This document shows, piece by piece, positions 9,564 to 17,121 of a DNA stretch of 64,000 nucleotides; position 1 is the stretch's first letter, and every line of letters begins with the position of its first letter. Both the position numbers and the translations under genes were made by a program. This DNA is from Periweissella cryptocerci (lineage in GTDB: Bacteria > Bacillota > Bacilli > Lactobacillales > Lactobacillaceae), in NCBI RefSeq assembly GCF_004358325.1, contig NZ_CP037940.1:2790001-2854000 (forward strand). The letters run 5' to 3'. The notes beneath the pieces were generated by a model. That model worked only from the letters and a program-made list of their open reading frames with translations, was not told where the DNA came from and did not search any database.

Positions 9564-9614
9564 AAAAATACCTCCGATACCAATTCCATTGTGAATTGAA
9601 TCAGGGGTATTTTT
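9564..9614. terminator. Bidirectional terminator between luxS and yslB
   Basis: AAAAATACC pairs with GGTATTTTT, enclosing a second stem CAATTC / GAATTG. T runs on both strands suit the convergent genes luxS and yslB. Confidence 0.75.
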
Positions 9615-9648
9615 GTGTGAATGAAACTTAAACTACGTGACCAAAATG

Positions 9649-10101
9649 CTACAAAGCCACGTCGGCAGTGAAATCAATCTGAACGTGAATTTTGACTTCG
9701 TGTTTCTTAGCGTTAACTTCAAAATTAGCTTCGGCAGCTAAGTCGCCTTGTTGTTCCGTTTGTTGCGCGATAAAGCCGGCTTCAAGATTAAAGTCTGGGA
9801 CATTTTCGTTGGCAGTGAAACGATTATCAACGAAGGCACCGGTAATGCGCCAATATTGTTGATTTGTGTCGTCTTTGATGAGTTCGAGTTCACCGAAACC
9901 GGCATTCAAGAAAAAAATGACAATCTCATCTGCAGACGCGAGTGGGTATTTTCTAGCTAAACTCTTACCAGCCCAGTATAAAATGCTGGCAGTGTCTTCT
10001 TGTAAAACGTCTGGAATCAAGACGTCCCGTAAGACATTGACGGCAAATGCATTGGGTTGGCCATCAGCGGCAATTAGTTTTTCATATGTTGCATCAATCA
10101 T
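9649..10101 (-). CDS. yslB: YslB-like protein (DUF2507)
   Basis: 150-residue cytosolic protein of the DUF2507/YslB family; biochemical role unknown. Recognised from the family pattern VLRDVLIPDVLQEDTASILYWAGKSLARKYPL and the following FFLNAGFGELELI. The start is supported by CGGAG upstream on the minus strand. In Bacillus yslB lies near racE/murI, rdgB (ysnA) and ysnB, and here the same neighbours follow divergently on the plus strand, which supports the assignment. Confidence 0.8.
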   Translation of the reverse strand: MIDATYEKLIAADGQPNAFAVNVLRDVLIPDVLQEDTASILYWAGKSLARKYPLASADEIVIFFLNAGFGELELIKDDTNQQYWRITGAFVDNRFTANENVPDFNLEAGFIAQQTEQQGDLAAEANFEVNAKKHEVKIHVQIDFTADVAL

Positions 10102-10210
10102 GTATTTTTATCTCCGATATCTATTAATTATATTTTAGCAAATTTTTACGCGGAGCGGGTAATAATAACACGCATTGCGACAAATACACACGCTAATTAG
10201 TGAATCGCGG

Positions 10211-10216
10211 TATAAT
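10211..10216 (+). promoter_or_regulatory. -10 element of the murI promoter
   Basis: A consensus TATAAT lies ~35 bp before the murI start. The -35 region at normal spacing is poor, so this is the only promoter element I can point to. Confidence 0.5.
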
Positions 10217-10250
10217 AGAAGTTATTAAACAAAGGGAAGTGTGAGAGCAG

Positions 10251-11072
10251 ATGTCAAAGCAAGCAATTGGGTTTATTGATTCAGGAATTGGTGGGATTAC
10301 GGTTGTGCGTGAAGCCCTCCGGCAATTACCAAATGAAACGGTTTACTACGTTGGTGATACAGCGCGCATGCCATATGGACCCCGCCCAACAGAAGAAGTG
10401 ATTAAGTTTACGTGGGAGATGGTTAATTTCTTATTAACTAAAGACATCAAGATGCTAGTGATTGCTTGTAATACCGCCACTGCGGCAGCGTTACCAGAAT
10501 TACGTGCAAAACTTGATATTCCCGTTATTGGTGTGATTGCGCCAGGTGTGCGGGGGGCATTACGTTCCACCAAAAACAAGCGCATCGGTGTCATCGCAAC
10601 AGAAGGTACTGTGAAGTCACGCGCGTACGCTGATGCCTTGGAAGCAAAGGATAAGAGCGTGGTTGTTGAACAACTCGCATGTCCTGAATTTGTCCAAATC
10701 GTGGAAGCCAACCAATATAATACCGCACACACCACGCACGTTGTGGAAGAAAAATTACAATATTTTGCTGATAAGAATATTGATACACTCGTATTAGGTT
10801 GCACGCACTTTCCATTATTGGATGTCGCAATTGCGGCGGCGATGGGACCCGAAGTCAAATTGGTTAATTCCGGAGCAGTCGCAATTGAAAATGTTTCAGG
10901 TGTCTTAGATGAAGCCGGCTTAAGCAACGTCGCGCCAGTTGAACGGCAACTTGATGAATATTACACGACTGGTTCTGCTTCAGTATTCAAAATGATGGCC
11001 GGCCACTGGTTGGATAACGAGGATTTAAATGTCCGCCATCTCAACATTACGAGTGACGGGTTGGTATTGTAA
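10251..11072 (+). CDS. murI: Glutamate racemase
   Basis: Makes D-glutamate for peptidoglycan by cofactor-independent racemisation. The two catalytic cysteines are in ACNTATAA (Cys73) and GCTHFP (Cys184). The N-terminal IGFIDSGIGG and MPYGPR substrate-binding motif are also present. At 273 residues the length is standard. It heads a cluster with rdgB and a YfcE-type phosphodiesterase, the arrangement found in many Firmicutes. The start is set by AAAGGGAAG upstream. Confidence 0.95.
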   Translation: MSKQAIGFIDSGIGGITVVREALRQLPNETVYYVGDTARMPYGPRPTEEVIKFTWEMVNFLLTKDIKMLVIACNTATAAALPELRAKLDIPVIGVIAPGVRGALRSTKNKRIGVIATEGTVKSRAYADALEAKDKSVVVEQLACPEFVQIVEANQYNTAHTTHVVEEKLQYFADKNIDTLVLGCTHFPLLDVAIAAAMGPEVKLVNSGAVAIENVSGVLDEAGLSNVAPVERQLDEYYTTGSASVFKMMAGHWLDNEDLNVRHLNITSDGLVL

Positions 11073-11114
11073 TATCATTTATAAGTAATTCCAAAACACA
11101 CAGGGGGAAATGAA

Positions 11115-11723
11115 ATGAATCAAGATAAAATTATTATTGCAACAAATAACGCTGGCAAATTGGCAGAATTCACGGAAATGTTTGCACCATTTGGAATTCA
11201 GGTGTTAGGACTCAAGGATTTACAAAATGTCCCAGATATTGAGGAAAATGGGGTGTCATTTGCAGAAAATGCCACAACCAAGGCCACGGCAATTGCGAAA
11301 ACGACTCTTGATATTCCCGTAATTGCCGATGATTCAGGACTGATGGTTGAAGCGTTGAACGGGGAACCTGGTATTCACTCTGCCCGCTATGCTGGTGACC
11401 ATGATGATTCAGCGAACGTGAAGAAAGTTTTGCGCCAATTAGGCAATTTACCGGAAGCCGAACGGGCCGCAACTTTCCACACGACAATTGTCGCCGTCAA
11501 GCCAAATGGTAAGGAACTGGTCGCTTCAGGCGAAGTGCACGGTTTTATTACGACCGCACCACGGGGCAAGGGGGGCTTTGGTTACGACCCAATTTTCTAT
11601 GCACCAGAATTAGGCAAAACTTTTGCCGAAGCAACCGCAACTGAGAAAAACCAAGTGAGTCACCGCGGTCGTGCACTCCAAGAATTGATGAAGAATTTTG
11701 AAAAATGGTGGAACGAGGACTAA
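11115..11723 (+). CDS. rdgB: XTP/dITP diphosphatase (RdgB/HAM1 family)
   Basis: Hydrolyses non-canonical purine triphosphates (dITP, XTP) to monophosphates, keeping them out of DNA and RNA. Family motifs are intact: IIIATNNAGKLAEF at the start, ADDSGLMVEALNGEPGIHSARYAG in the middle and GFGYDPIFY..K..SHRGRAL near the end. The 202-residue length is normal. It starts 42 bp after murI (SD GGGGG) and ends 3 bp before the phosphodiesterase gene, so the three are probably one operon. Confidence 0.93.
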   Translation: MNQDKIIIATNNAGKLAEFTEMFAPFGIQVLGLKDLQNVPDIEENGVSFAENATTKATAIAKTTLDIPVIADDSGLMVEALNGEPGIHSARYAGDHDDSANVKKVLRQLGNLPEAERAATFHTTIVAVKPNGKELVASGEVHGFITTAPRGKGGFGYDPIFYAPELGKTFAEATATEKNQVSHRGRALQELMKNFEKWWNED

Positions 11724-11726
11724 ACA

Positions 11727-12245
11727 ATGCAATATGTAATTGTGAGTGACACTCATGGCGATCGTGGCATTTTAGTGGATATTTTCAAAAAATATGCAGA
11801 TACAGCCACCCAGATTTTTTACAATGGTGATTCTGAATTGGCCGCCAATGATAGCGTCTTTACGGATGTATCAACCGTTAAGGGCAATATGGATTTCGAT
11901 TTCGATTTTGCAAATGAACAGACCTATCAAGATGACAATGTAACAGTGTTTCAGGCGCACGGACATCTATTAGGGGTCAATACATCACTAACGAGTTTGC
12001 TGCTCCGTGCCGAAGAAGTAGGTGCGAATATTGCGACATTTGGGCATACCCATCAGCTCGGTGTTGAAATGATTAACGGCATTCTAGCGATTAATCCGGG
12101 TTCAATTAGTCAACCAAGAGGGCAGTATAGCCGGCTTGGCGGGACGTATGTAGTTGTGACGGTAGAAAATGATAAGTACAAAGTTCAATATTGCAATCGT
12201 GAACTAGCGCCAATCGCGAATTTACATTTTAGTTTTAATCGATAA
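11727..12245 (+). CDS. YfcE/YsnB-type metallophosphoesterase
   Basis: 172-residue calcineurin-like phosphodiesterase of the MJ0936/YfcE family. The metal-binding blocks appear in order: SDTHGD (near residue 8), YNGDSE, VKGNMD, AHGHLLG and FGHTHQ, then the INPGSISQPRG signature. The natural substrate is not known for this family. It is the Bacillus ysnB equivalent in position, directly after rdgB. Confidence 0.9.
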   Translation: MQYVIVSDTHGDRGILVDIFKKYADTATQIFYNGDSELAANDSVFTDVSTVKGNMDFDFDFANEQTYQDDNVTVFQAHGHLLGVNTSLTSLLLRAEEVGANIATFGHTHQLGVEMINGILAINPGSISQPRGQYSRLGGTYVVVTVENDKYKVQYCNRELAPIANLHFSFNR

Positions 12246-12255
12246 GTAAGCATAA

Positions 12256-12289
12256 AAAAATCCCCAGTGATTACTCACTGAGGATTTTT
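12256..12289. terminator. Bidirectional terminator
   Basis: AAAAATCC-C-CAGTGA pairs with TCACTG-A-GGATTTTT around TTAC. It serves the murI operon and the convergent lipoprotein gene. Confidence 0.85.
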
Positions 12290-12349
12290 CTTTAAATTAA
12301 TGTTTCATATTGAAGTATTAAAACACACAATTGATAAAGTTAACTAAGA

Positions 12350-13399
12350 TTACTTAGCAGCTTTGGCAGCATCAACGATACCGTTAACGTATCCGAAAGT
12401 ATCAGCCAAAGTTGAACCTGAGATAGTCTTAGTAGCGTTGTCCTTAGTCAAACCGTTTAAGATTTGGTCAGTAGACTTGCCAACAGTGTATGCTTCGATA
12501 GCATTCATTGACTTAGCGCGATCCTTAGTTGACTTAGCGATAGTCTTCATCAAACCTGAGTAAGCTTTATCGTTAGTTTCCTTAGAAATCAAAGTTTGAC
12601 CATCTGCAAAGCCCTTACCAAATGTCTTGTCTGAGTTAGGAACTGAGATAGCACCCTTAAGTGCTTCTTTACCTGACTTAGCAACAAATTGGAATTCGTC
12701 TGAGTAAACAGCGCCAACCTTACCATTTACCATGGCAACAGTTGAGATACCAAATGATTGTGTACCGTGAGGAGCTGAGAGGGCGTAACCCATCTTAACT
12801 TTATCAGTTGACTTGAAGTTCTTGATACCAGCTTCAGTCTTACCCTTAGTAGCAGCATCGATAAATGCTTGTACATATCCGGCAGTGTCAGTCAAAGTAG
12901 CACCAGAAACGAAAGTCTTGTTTGACTTGTTGTCTTGGATAGCCTTCTTAAGTTGAGCAACAGTCTTACCAGTTACGTAAGATTGGATTGCGTCAAGTGA
13001 CTTACCGTGAGATTGAGTTGCCTTACCAGCAACCTTCATAACTGCTGAGTAAGCTGCATCATTTTCATCTTTAGAAATCAAAACGCTACCGGCTTTAACA
13101 CCCTTACCAAAATCAGAGTTAGAGTTAGGAACGCCCTTGGCATCCTTCATTGCTTCCTTACCAGAAGTAGCAACGATTTGGAATTCATCCAAGTGTGCAC
13201 CAACGATTTTGTCACCGCTCATAGCGACAGTTGCAACACCAAAGCCCATGTCACCGTGTGGTGAAACTTCAGCTTGCTTCATAACCAAATCGTTAGCTGG
13301 TTTTGATGATGAATCTTTTTTGCTTGAGCTGTTTGAACCACAAGCAGCCAAGACGAGGGCAGTTGCTAAAGTAGCAACAGAAAGAACAATCTTCTTCAT
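12350..13399 (-). CDS. Duplicated-domain lipoprotein with FMN-binding-like motifs
   Basis: 349-residue exported lipoprotein: signal peptide with lipobox LAAC (Cys20), a Ser/Lys linker, then two homologous ~150-residue halves. Each half runs xFGxxTVAMxxxKxxxxxxDEFQxVAxSGKEA...VPNS...FGKG...LISK, ending SGATLTDTAGYVQ (first) or SGSTLADTFGYVN (second). Those endings resemble the [S/T]GA[S/T] covalent FMN-attachment motif of FMN_bind domains, and two such domains on a lipoprotein recall PplA of flavin-based extracellular electron transfer. This is my inference; the second motif has Ser for Ala. A promoter flanked by an inverted repeat lies upstream. Confidence 0.6.
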   Translation of the reverse strand: MKKIVLSVATLATALVLAACGSNSSSKKDSSSKPANDLVMKQAEVSPHGDMGFGVATVAMSGDKIVGAHLDEFQIVATSGKEAMKDAKGVPNSNSDFGKGVKAGSVLISKDENDAAYSAVMKVAGKATQSHGKSLDAIQSYVTGKTVAQLKKAIQDNKSNKTFVSGATLTDTAGYVQAFIDAATKGKTEAGIKNFKSTDKVKMGYALSAPHGTQSFGISTVAMVNGKVGAVYSDEFQFVAKSGKEALKGAISVPNSDKTFGKGFADGQTLISKETNDKAYSGLMKTIAKSTKDRAKSMNAIEAYTVGKSTDQILNGLTKDNATKTISGSTLADTFGYVNGIVDAAKAAK

Positions 13400-13437
13400 T
13401 ATATAATCTCCTACAGATTTTTTGTAAATGTGTTCTA

Positions 13438-13482
13438 TACTTCACAAATCAATATATCAAATTATGAAGGGTTTGTGAAGTA
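13438..13482 (-). promoter_or_regulatory. Promoter of the lipoprotein gene flanked by an 11-bp inverted repeat
   Basis: TACTTCACAAA (13438-13448) and its exact inverse TTTGTGAAGTA (13472-13482) are separated by 23 bp. On the minus strand the distal arm contains a -35 (TTCACA, 13474-13479), followed after 17 bp by TATATT (13451-13456); the proximal arm covers the expected start of transcription. This looks like an operator pair for a repressor that loops or spans the promoter. From 13483 to the aquaporin start (~410 bases) I see no gene, only a poor cre-like palindrome near 13570. Confidence 0.6.
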
Positions 13483-13892
13483 CTTCCATGTATTTACTTG
13501 ACAATTGGCCATGAAAAGCAGATTTTCACAATTGTGGTGGCGCTTTTAATGAGAAATGCAAGGTGTTTTTGGTAAAACGTTTCCATATTATGACTATCTT
13601 GCGTGGTTTGTAACAAACGCCTTAGCTGGCAAAATGCGGCACATTAATTTGCGCTTTAAATTTGGTTACCCACTTTTTTTGACTGCACAAAGTTGTCCCC
13701 ACCATGAAATACGGGCAGTAATTTGCCGACAAACGGTGGCAATTACACACAAATTAGTTATGGTTTAGGTAACGTGAATGTTAAGCAAGTATTAAGAAGT
13801 GGGTAAAACGCAGATTACTAACTAATAATTATTAAGAAAACATGATAAGCTTAACCAGTACTCATATATTGAAATTATTGGAGGATTTTCTC

Positions 13893-14561
13893 ATGCAAAA
13901 ATATCTCGCAGAATTATTTGGGACTTTTGTACTTGTTTTTGTCGGTACCGGCGCAGTGGTCTTTGCCGGACTTGGTAATGCTTTAACGATTGGTTTGGCA
14001 TTTGGTATCGCAGTTGTTGCTGGTGCCTACTCATTTGGTGCTATCTCAGGTGGTCACTTCAACCCAGCCGTTTCATTGGCAATGTTGATTAACGGCCGTC
14101 TTAGCTTGCCTGATTTTATTGGTTACGTTGTTAGCCAATTTATCGGTGCCTTGGCTGGTACTGCTGTGGTCAAGTTGTTGGCTACAGGTGCAAACGTGAA
14201 GAACCTCAATGGCCTTGGTGCTAACGGCTTCACTTTCGGTGCTGGTACTGCCTTTGCCATTGAAACTGTGTTGACGTTCATCTTCGTCTTGGTAATCATC
14301 TTGGTTACGAGCGAAAAGTACTCAGCTGGTAGCGCAACTGGTATCGTGATTGGTCTTACTTTGGCATTATTGATTGTGGTTGGTCTTTCAACGACTGGTG
14401 GTTCATTGAACCCTGCTCGTTCATTTGCCCCAGCAATCTTTGATGGTGGTAAAGCACTTTCACAATATTGGGTCTTCTTACTTGCTCCATTAGTAGGTGG
14501 TGCCTTGGCAGCCTTAGTTGGTCGTTTCGGATTTGAAACTGAATCATACGACAAATACTAA
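13893..14561 (+). CDS. Aquaporin (MIP family)
   Basis: Six-helix membrane channel of 222 residues. Both pore loops are present: GGHFNPAVS and GGSLNPARSF. The Ser after the second NPAR (glycerol facilitators have Asp there) and the short length favour a water channel of the AqpZ type over GlpF. The start is the ATG at 13893, preceded by GGAGG at 13880-13884; an in-frame ATG at 13842 has no ribosome-binding site. It stands alone with its own terminator, and no glycerol genes are nearby. Confidence 0.85.
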   Translation: MQKYLAELFGTFVLVFVGTGAVVFAGLGNALTIGLAFGIAVVAGAYSFGAISGGHFNPAVSLAMLINGRLSLPDFIGYVVSQFIGALAGTAVVKLLATGANVKNLNGLGANGFTFGAGTAFAIETVLTFIFVLVIILVTSEKYSAGSATGIVIGLTLALLIVVGLSTTGGSLNPARSFAPAIFDGGKALSQYWVFLLAPLVGGALAALVGRFGFETESYDKY

Positions 14562-14570
14562 TATCAAATA

Positions 14571-14605
14571 AAAAATGCGACTGTCAATTTGGCAGTCGCA
14601 TTTTT
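14571..14605. terminator. Bidirectional terminator
   Basis: Perfect 13-bp stem AAAAATGCGACTG / CAGTCGCATTTTT with a 9-nt loop between the convergent aquaporin and pyruvate oxidase genes. Confidence 0.9.
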
Positions 14606-14625
14606 GCTACATATAATTAATAAAT

Positions 14626-16383
14626 TTATTTTTCAGCAACGCCATACTCTGTCAAGAAAGCACTGAAAGGTACTAAATCATCAGCATGATAACGTTCCTT
14701 GAAGGTGGCGATTTCTTCGGCACTGAATTTCGCAGGGTCTAGTTGAAGAGCTTCAACTGGAATAGGGCGGTCAGCTGTAACCTTGACATCAATCAAGACG
14801 GGCTTGTCAGCATCGCGGGCACGATCAAACGCGGCTGCTAGTTCACTTTGCTTAGTCACGGTAATTCCGATTGCACCTTGTGCTTCGGCTATTTTAGCAT
14901 AGTCATTGTCCGTCATGTAAACACCAAACCTTGGTTGTTGGGCATCTTCTTGTTCGTCAACGATAAAGCCGAGTTGACGGTTAGTGAAGATGACGTTAAT
15001 GATTTGTAAGTTGTTGCGCACTTCGGTATCAATATCTTGCATGACCATTGAGAAAGCACCATCCCCAGCCAAATTAAAGACTTGGCGATCTGGGAAACTC
15101 AACTTACCAGCCAATGCGGCAGGGACACCGTAGCCCATTGTTGCAAACAAACCAGAGGTGACCCATTTTTGTTCACCGGTCATGTTCAAATAACGAACGG
15201 AATTCATATTAATATCACCAACATCAATCCCGTAAACGGCATCGGCAGTACTAATCCGGTTAATTTCTTTGAATACTGGTTCAACGCCCAGCGGACCATC
15301 AGCATCGGTCCGATTCATCATCATCGTCAAGTAAGCCCGCCAGTTCTTGATATTAGCGAGGTTAGCGTTGTACCAAGCAGTTGGTTCGCTATCCTTAGTC
15401 AAAGCTAAGAGGCGTTCAATGACGGCCTTCGCATCGGCTAAAATACCAACGTCGACGTGGTGCCGGCGGCCAAATTTGGATGAATCATTGTCAATTTGGA
15501 TGAATTTTTGTTCTGGTAACAAATTACCAACCGCAAATGGCCAGTTGGAACCGATCATAACGACCAAATCGGCTTCCTTGAGGGCATCGTTTGCTGGCTT
15601 TTGTGCAACCCGATTAGCAGAACCAAGGTGCATTTCCGTATCGTCAGGTAAGACACCCTTGGCAATTGCCGTGGTAATAATTGGCATTGAAAGGCGTTTG
15701 GCCAATGCAATTACTTCGTCGGGTGCATTTTTGGCACCCATTCCGACAAATAAGACCGGCCGCTTGGCAGACTTGATTAAGTTCAAAGCCGCCAAAACAT
15801 CTTCTTCATTTGGTGCCATGGTAGCGGTTGGTTCGCGGTAACTTTCAGCTGAGGAATAAGGTGTGTCTGGAATTAATTTGGCACCTAAATCATTCGGAAT
15901 AACTACTGTGGCTACACCGTGTTGTTGGTAGGCAATCCGAATAGCTTCATCAATCACGTGTGGCAAACTTTCCGCCGTGGTCACAGTACGATTGTATACT
16001 GAAACATCGCCAAACATTGGTACTTCGTCCATTTCTTGGAATGAATCAAAATTCATCGCACTTTGCTTAACTTGGCCGATCAAAGCCAACATTGGCACAC
16101 CGTCCATTTTGGCATCATATAATCCATTAAATAAGTGTGTCGCGCCAGGACCTGCTGACCCAAAGGCAACCCCAATTTTACCAGTTAATTTGGCGTCAGC
16201 AGTAGCGGCCATTGCACCGACTTCTTCGTGCTTAACTTGAATAAACTTCAACTTGGCTTGTTCGTCGTACAATGCATCCATTGTTGTGCTAAATGAACCC
16301 CCAGGTAAGCCATAAAGATGGTCGACCCCATATGATTCAATCACACGTAACATAGCGACACTTGCTTTGATTGTATCTGTCAT
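14626..16383 (-). CDS. pox: Pyruvate oxidase
   Basis: FAD- and TPP-dependent enzyme: pyruvate + phosphate + O2 gives acetyl phosphate, CO2 and H2O2. The 585 residues follow the Lactobacillus plantarum Pox closely in order: GVDHLYGLPGGS, QVKHEEVGAMAA with the catalytic Glu of TPP enzymes, GSAGPGATHLFNGLYDA, LGSANRVAQKPAN, YGIDVGDIN, the TPP motif GDGAFSM..NNLQIINVIFTN, and FKERYHADDLVP near the end. Acetolactate synthase is the alternative TPP enzyme, but these signatures fit Pox better. GGGGG supports the start. A perfect cre 170 bp upstream suggests glucose repression, as known for pox genes. Confidence 0.9.
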   Translation of the reverse strand: MTDTIKASVAMLRVIESYGVDHLYGLPGGSFSTTMDALYDEQAKLKFIQVKHEEVGAMAATADAKLTGKIGVAFGSAGPGATHLFNGLYDAKMDGVPMLALIGQVKQSAMNFDSFQEMDEVPMFGDVSVYNRTVTTAESLPHVIDEAIRIAYQQHGVATVVIPNDLGAKLIPDTPYSSAESYREPTATMAPNEEDVLAALNLIKSAKRPVLFVGMGAKNAPDEVIALAKRLSMPIITTAIAKGVLPDDTEMHLGSANRVAQKPANDALKEADLVVMIGSNWPFAVGNLLPEQKFIQIDNDSSKFGRRHHVDVGILADAKAVIERLLALTKDSEPTAWYNANLANIKNWRAYLTMMMNRTDADGPLGVEPVFKEINRISTADAVYGIDVGDINMNSVRYLNMTGEQKWVTSGLFATMGYGVPAALAGKLSFPDRQVFNLAGDGAFSMVMQDIDTEVRNNLQIINVIFTNRQLGFIVDEQEDAQQPRFGVYMTDNDYAKIAEAQGAIGITVTKQSELAAAFDRARDADKPVLIDVKVTADRPIPVEALQLDPAKFSAEEIATFKERYHADDLVPFSAFLTEYGVAEK

Positions 16384-16554
16384 GATATAAAACCCCCGTA
16401 ATATATTATTGCACTGCTAGTGCTTAATTGTGAAAATCACTGCCACGGCGTTTGCTAGCGCGAAAATTCGGTACCAGTCAAAGGCGGTGTGGCAAGTATC
16501 AGCAAAGATGACTAGCAGGGCGTTATTCTTTAATGACCTTAAGTATAGTGGTTA

Positions 16555-16570
16555 TTGAAAACGTTTACAA
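16555..16570 (-). promoter_or_regulatory. cre (CcpA binding site) upstream of pyruvate oxidase
   Basis: TTGAAAACGTTTACAA matches the WTGNAARCGNWWWCAW consensus at every position. It lies ~172 bp before the pox start, the closest gene oriented away from it. Confidence 0.75.
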
Positions 16571-16842
16571 TGGGTTTCGCTTATTTATTATAAGTGATTA
16601 ATTTCACGAATGCGGAGGTCGGTGTCAGGATATTGTTGTGTCGCGTTGTGTGAGTGGATAACAGCGCGTATTAGACGGATGGGTGGGAACGAAAACATTC
16701 TGTTAATACCCGCCAATTATTTAAGTTATGCAATTGTGTAATTGCGAAATTTCAAGGATAATAGAATGAACTAAGCGCAGTCTGCCGATTATTCCAATGT
16801 AAAAACGCAATGGCAGTAGCAGCCAAATTATTTTTTCGAACA

Positions 16843-16881
16843 GAACAAAAGTTCGCATATTTTTATCATTTATTGTATAAT
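16843..16881 (+). promoter_or_regulatory. LexA-type box over the promoter of rexB-rexA
   Basis: GAAC-AAAA-GTTC (16843-16854) fits the Gram-positive LexA/DinR core. It overlaps the -35 region (TTCGCA, 16852-16857), which is 18 bp from a perfect -10 TATAAT (16876-16881). This predicts SOS control of the recombination nuclease. The 738 bases between pox and rexB otherwise hold only the cre site and a ~230-nt untranslated leader with no gene I can support. Confidence 0.6.
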
Positions 16882-17121
16882 GATAGTTGCTAATACACAT
16901 GGTGGTTTTTGCAGGAAATTTGCAAGTTACATAACTATCCAGGTAAATCCGTAACGCGGCACGATTTAAGTTATGCCACTAATAATTATCTAGGAACATG
17001 GATGTATTAGGGTGTACTTGGTAATGGCATAAAATAAACTAAAAAAACGACCAGCATTGTTTATCGAAGCAAATGCGGGCATCCGAGCGTCTGAAATTAA
17101 CGGTAATTTAAGGGGGAACTG

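Noticed and set aside
13565..13582. cre-like palindrome GGTAAAACGTTTCC
   Set aside because: Too many mismatches to the cre consensus compared with the perfect site at 16555.
13556..13768. 70-codon open frame before the aquaporin gene
   Set aside because: No ribosome-binding site, non-coding-like composition, and it ends in ordinary intergenic sequence.
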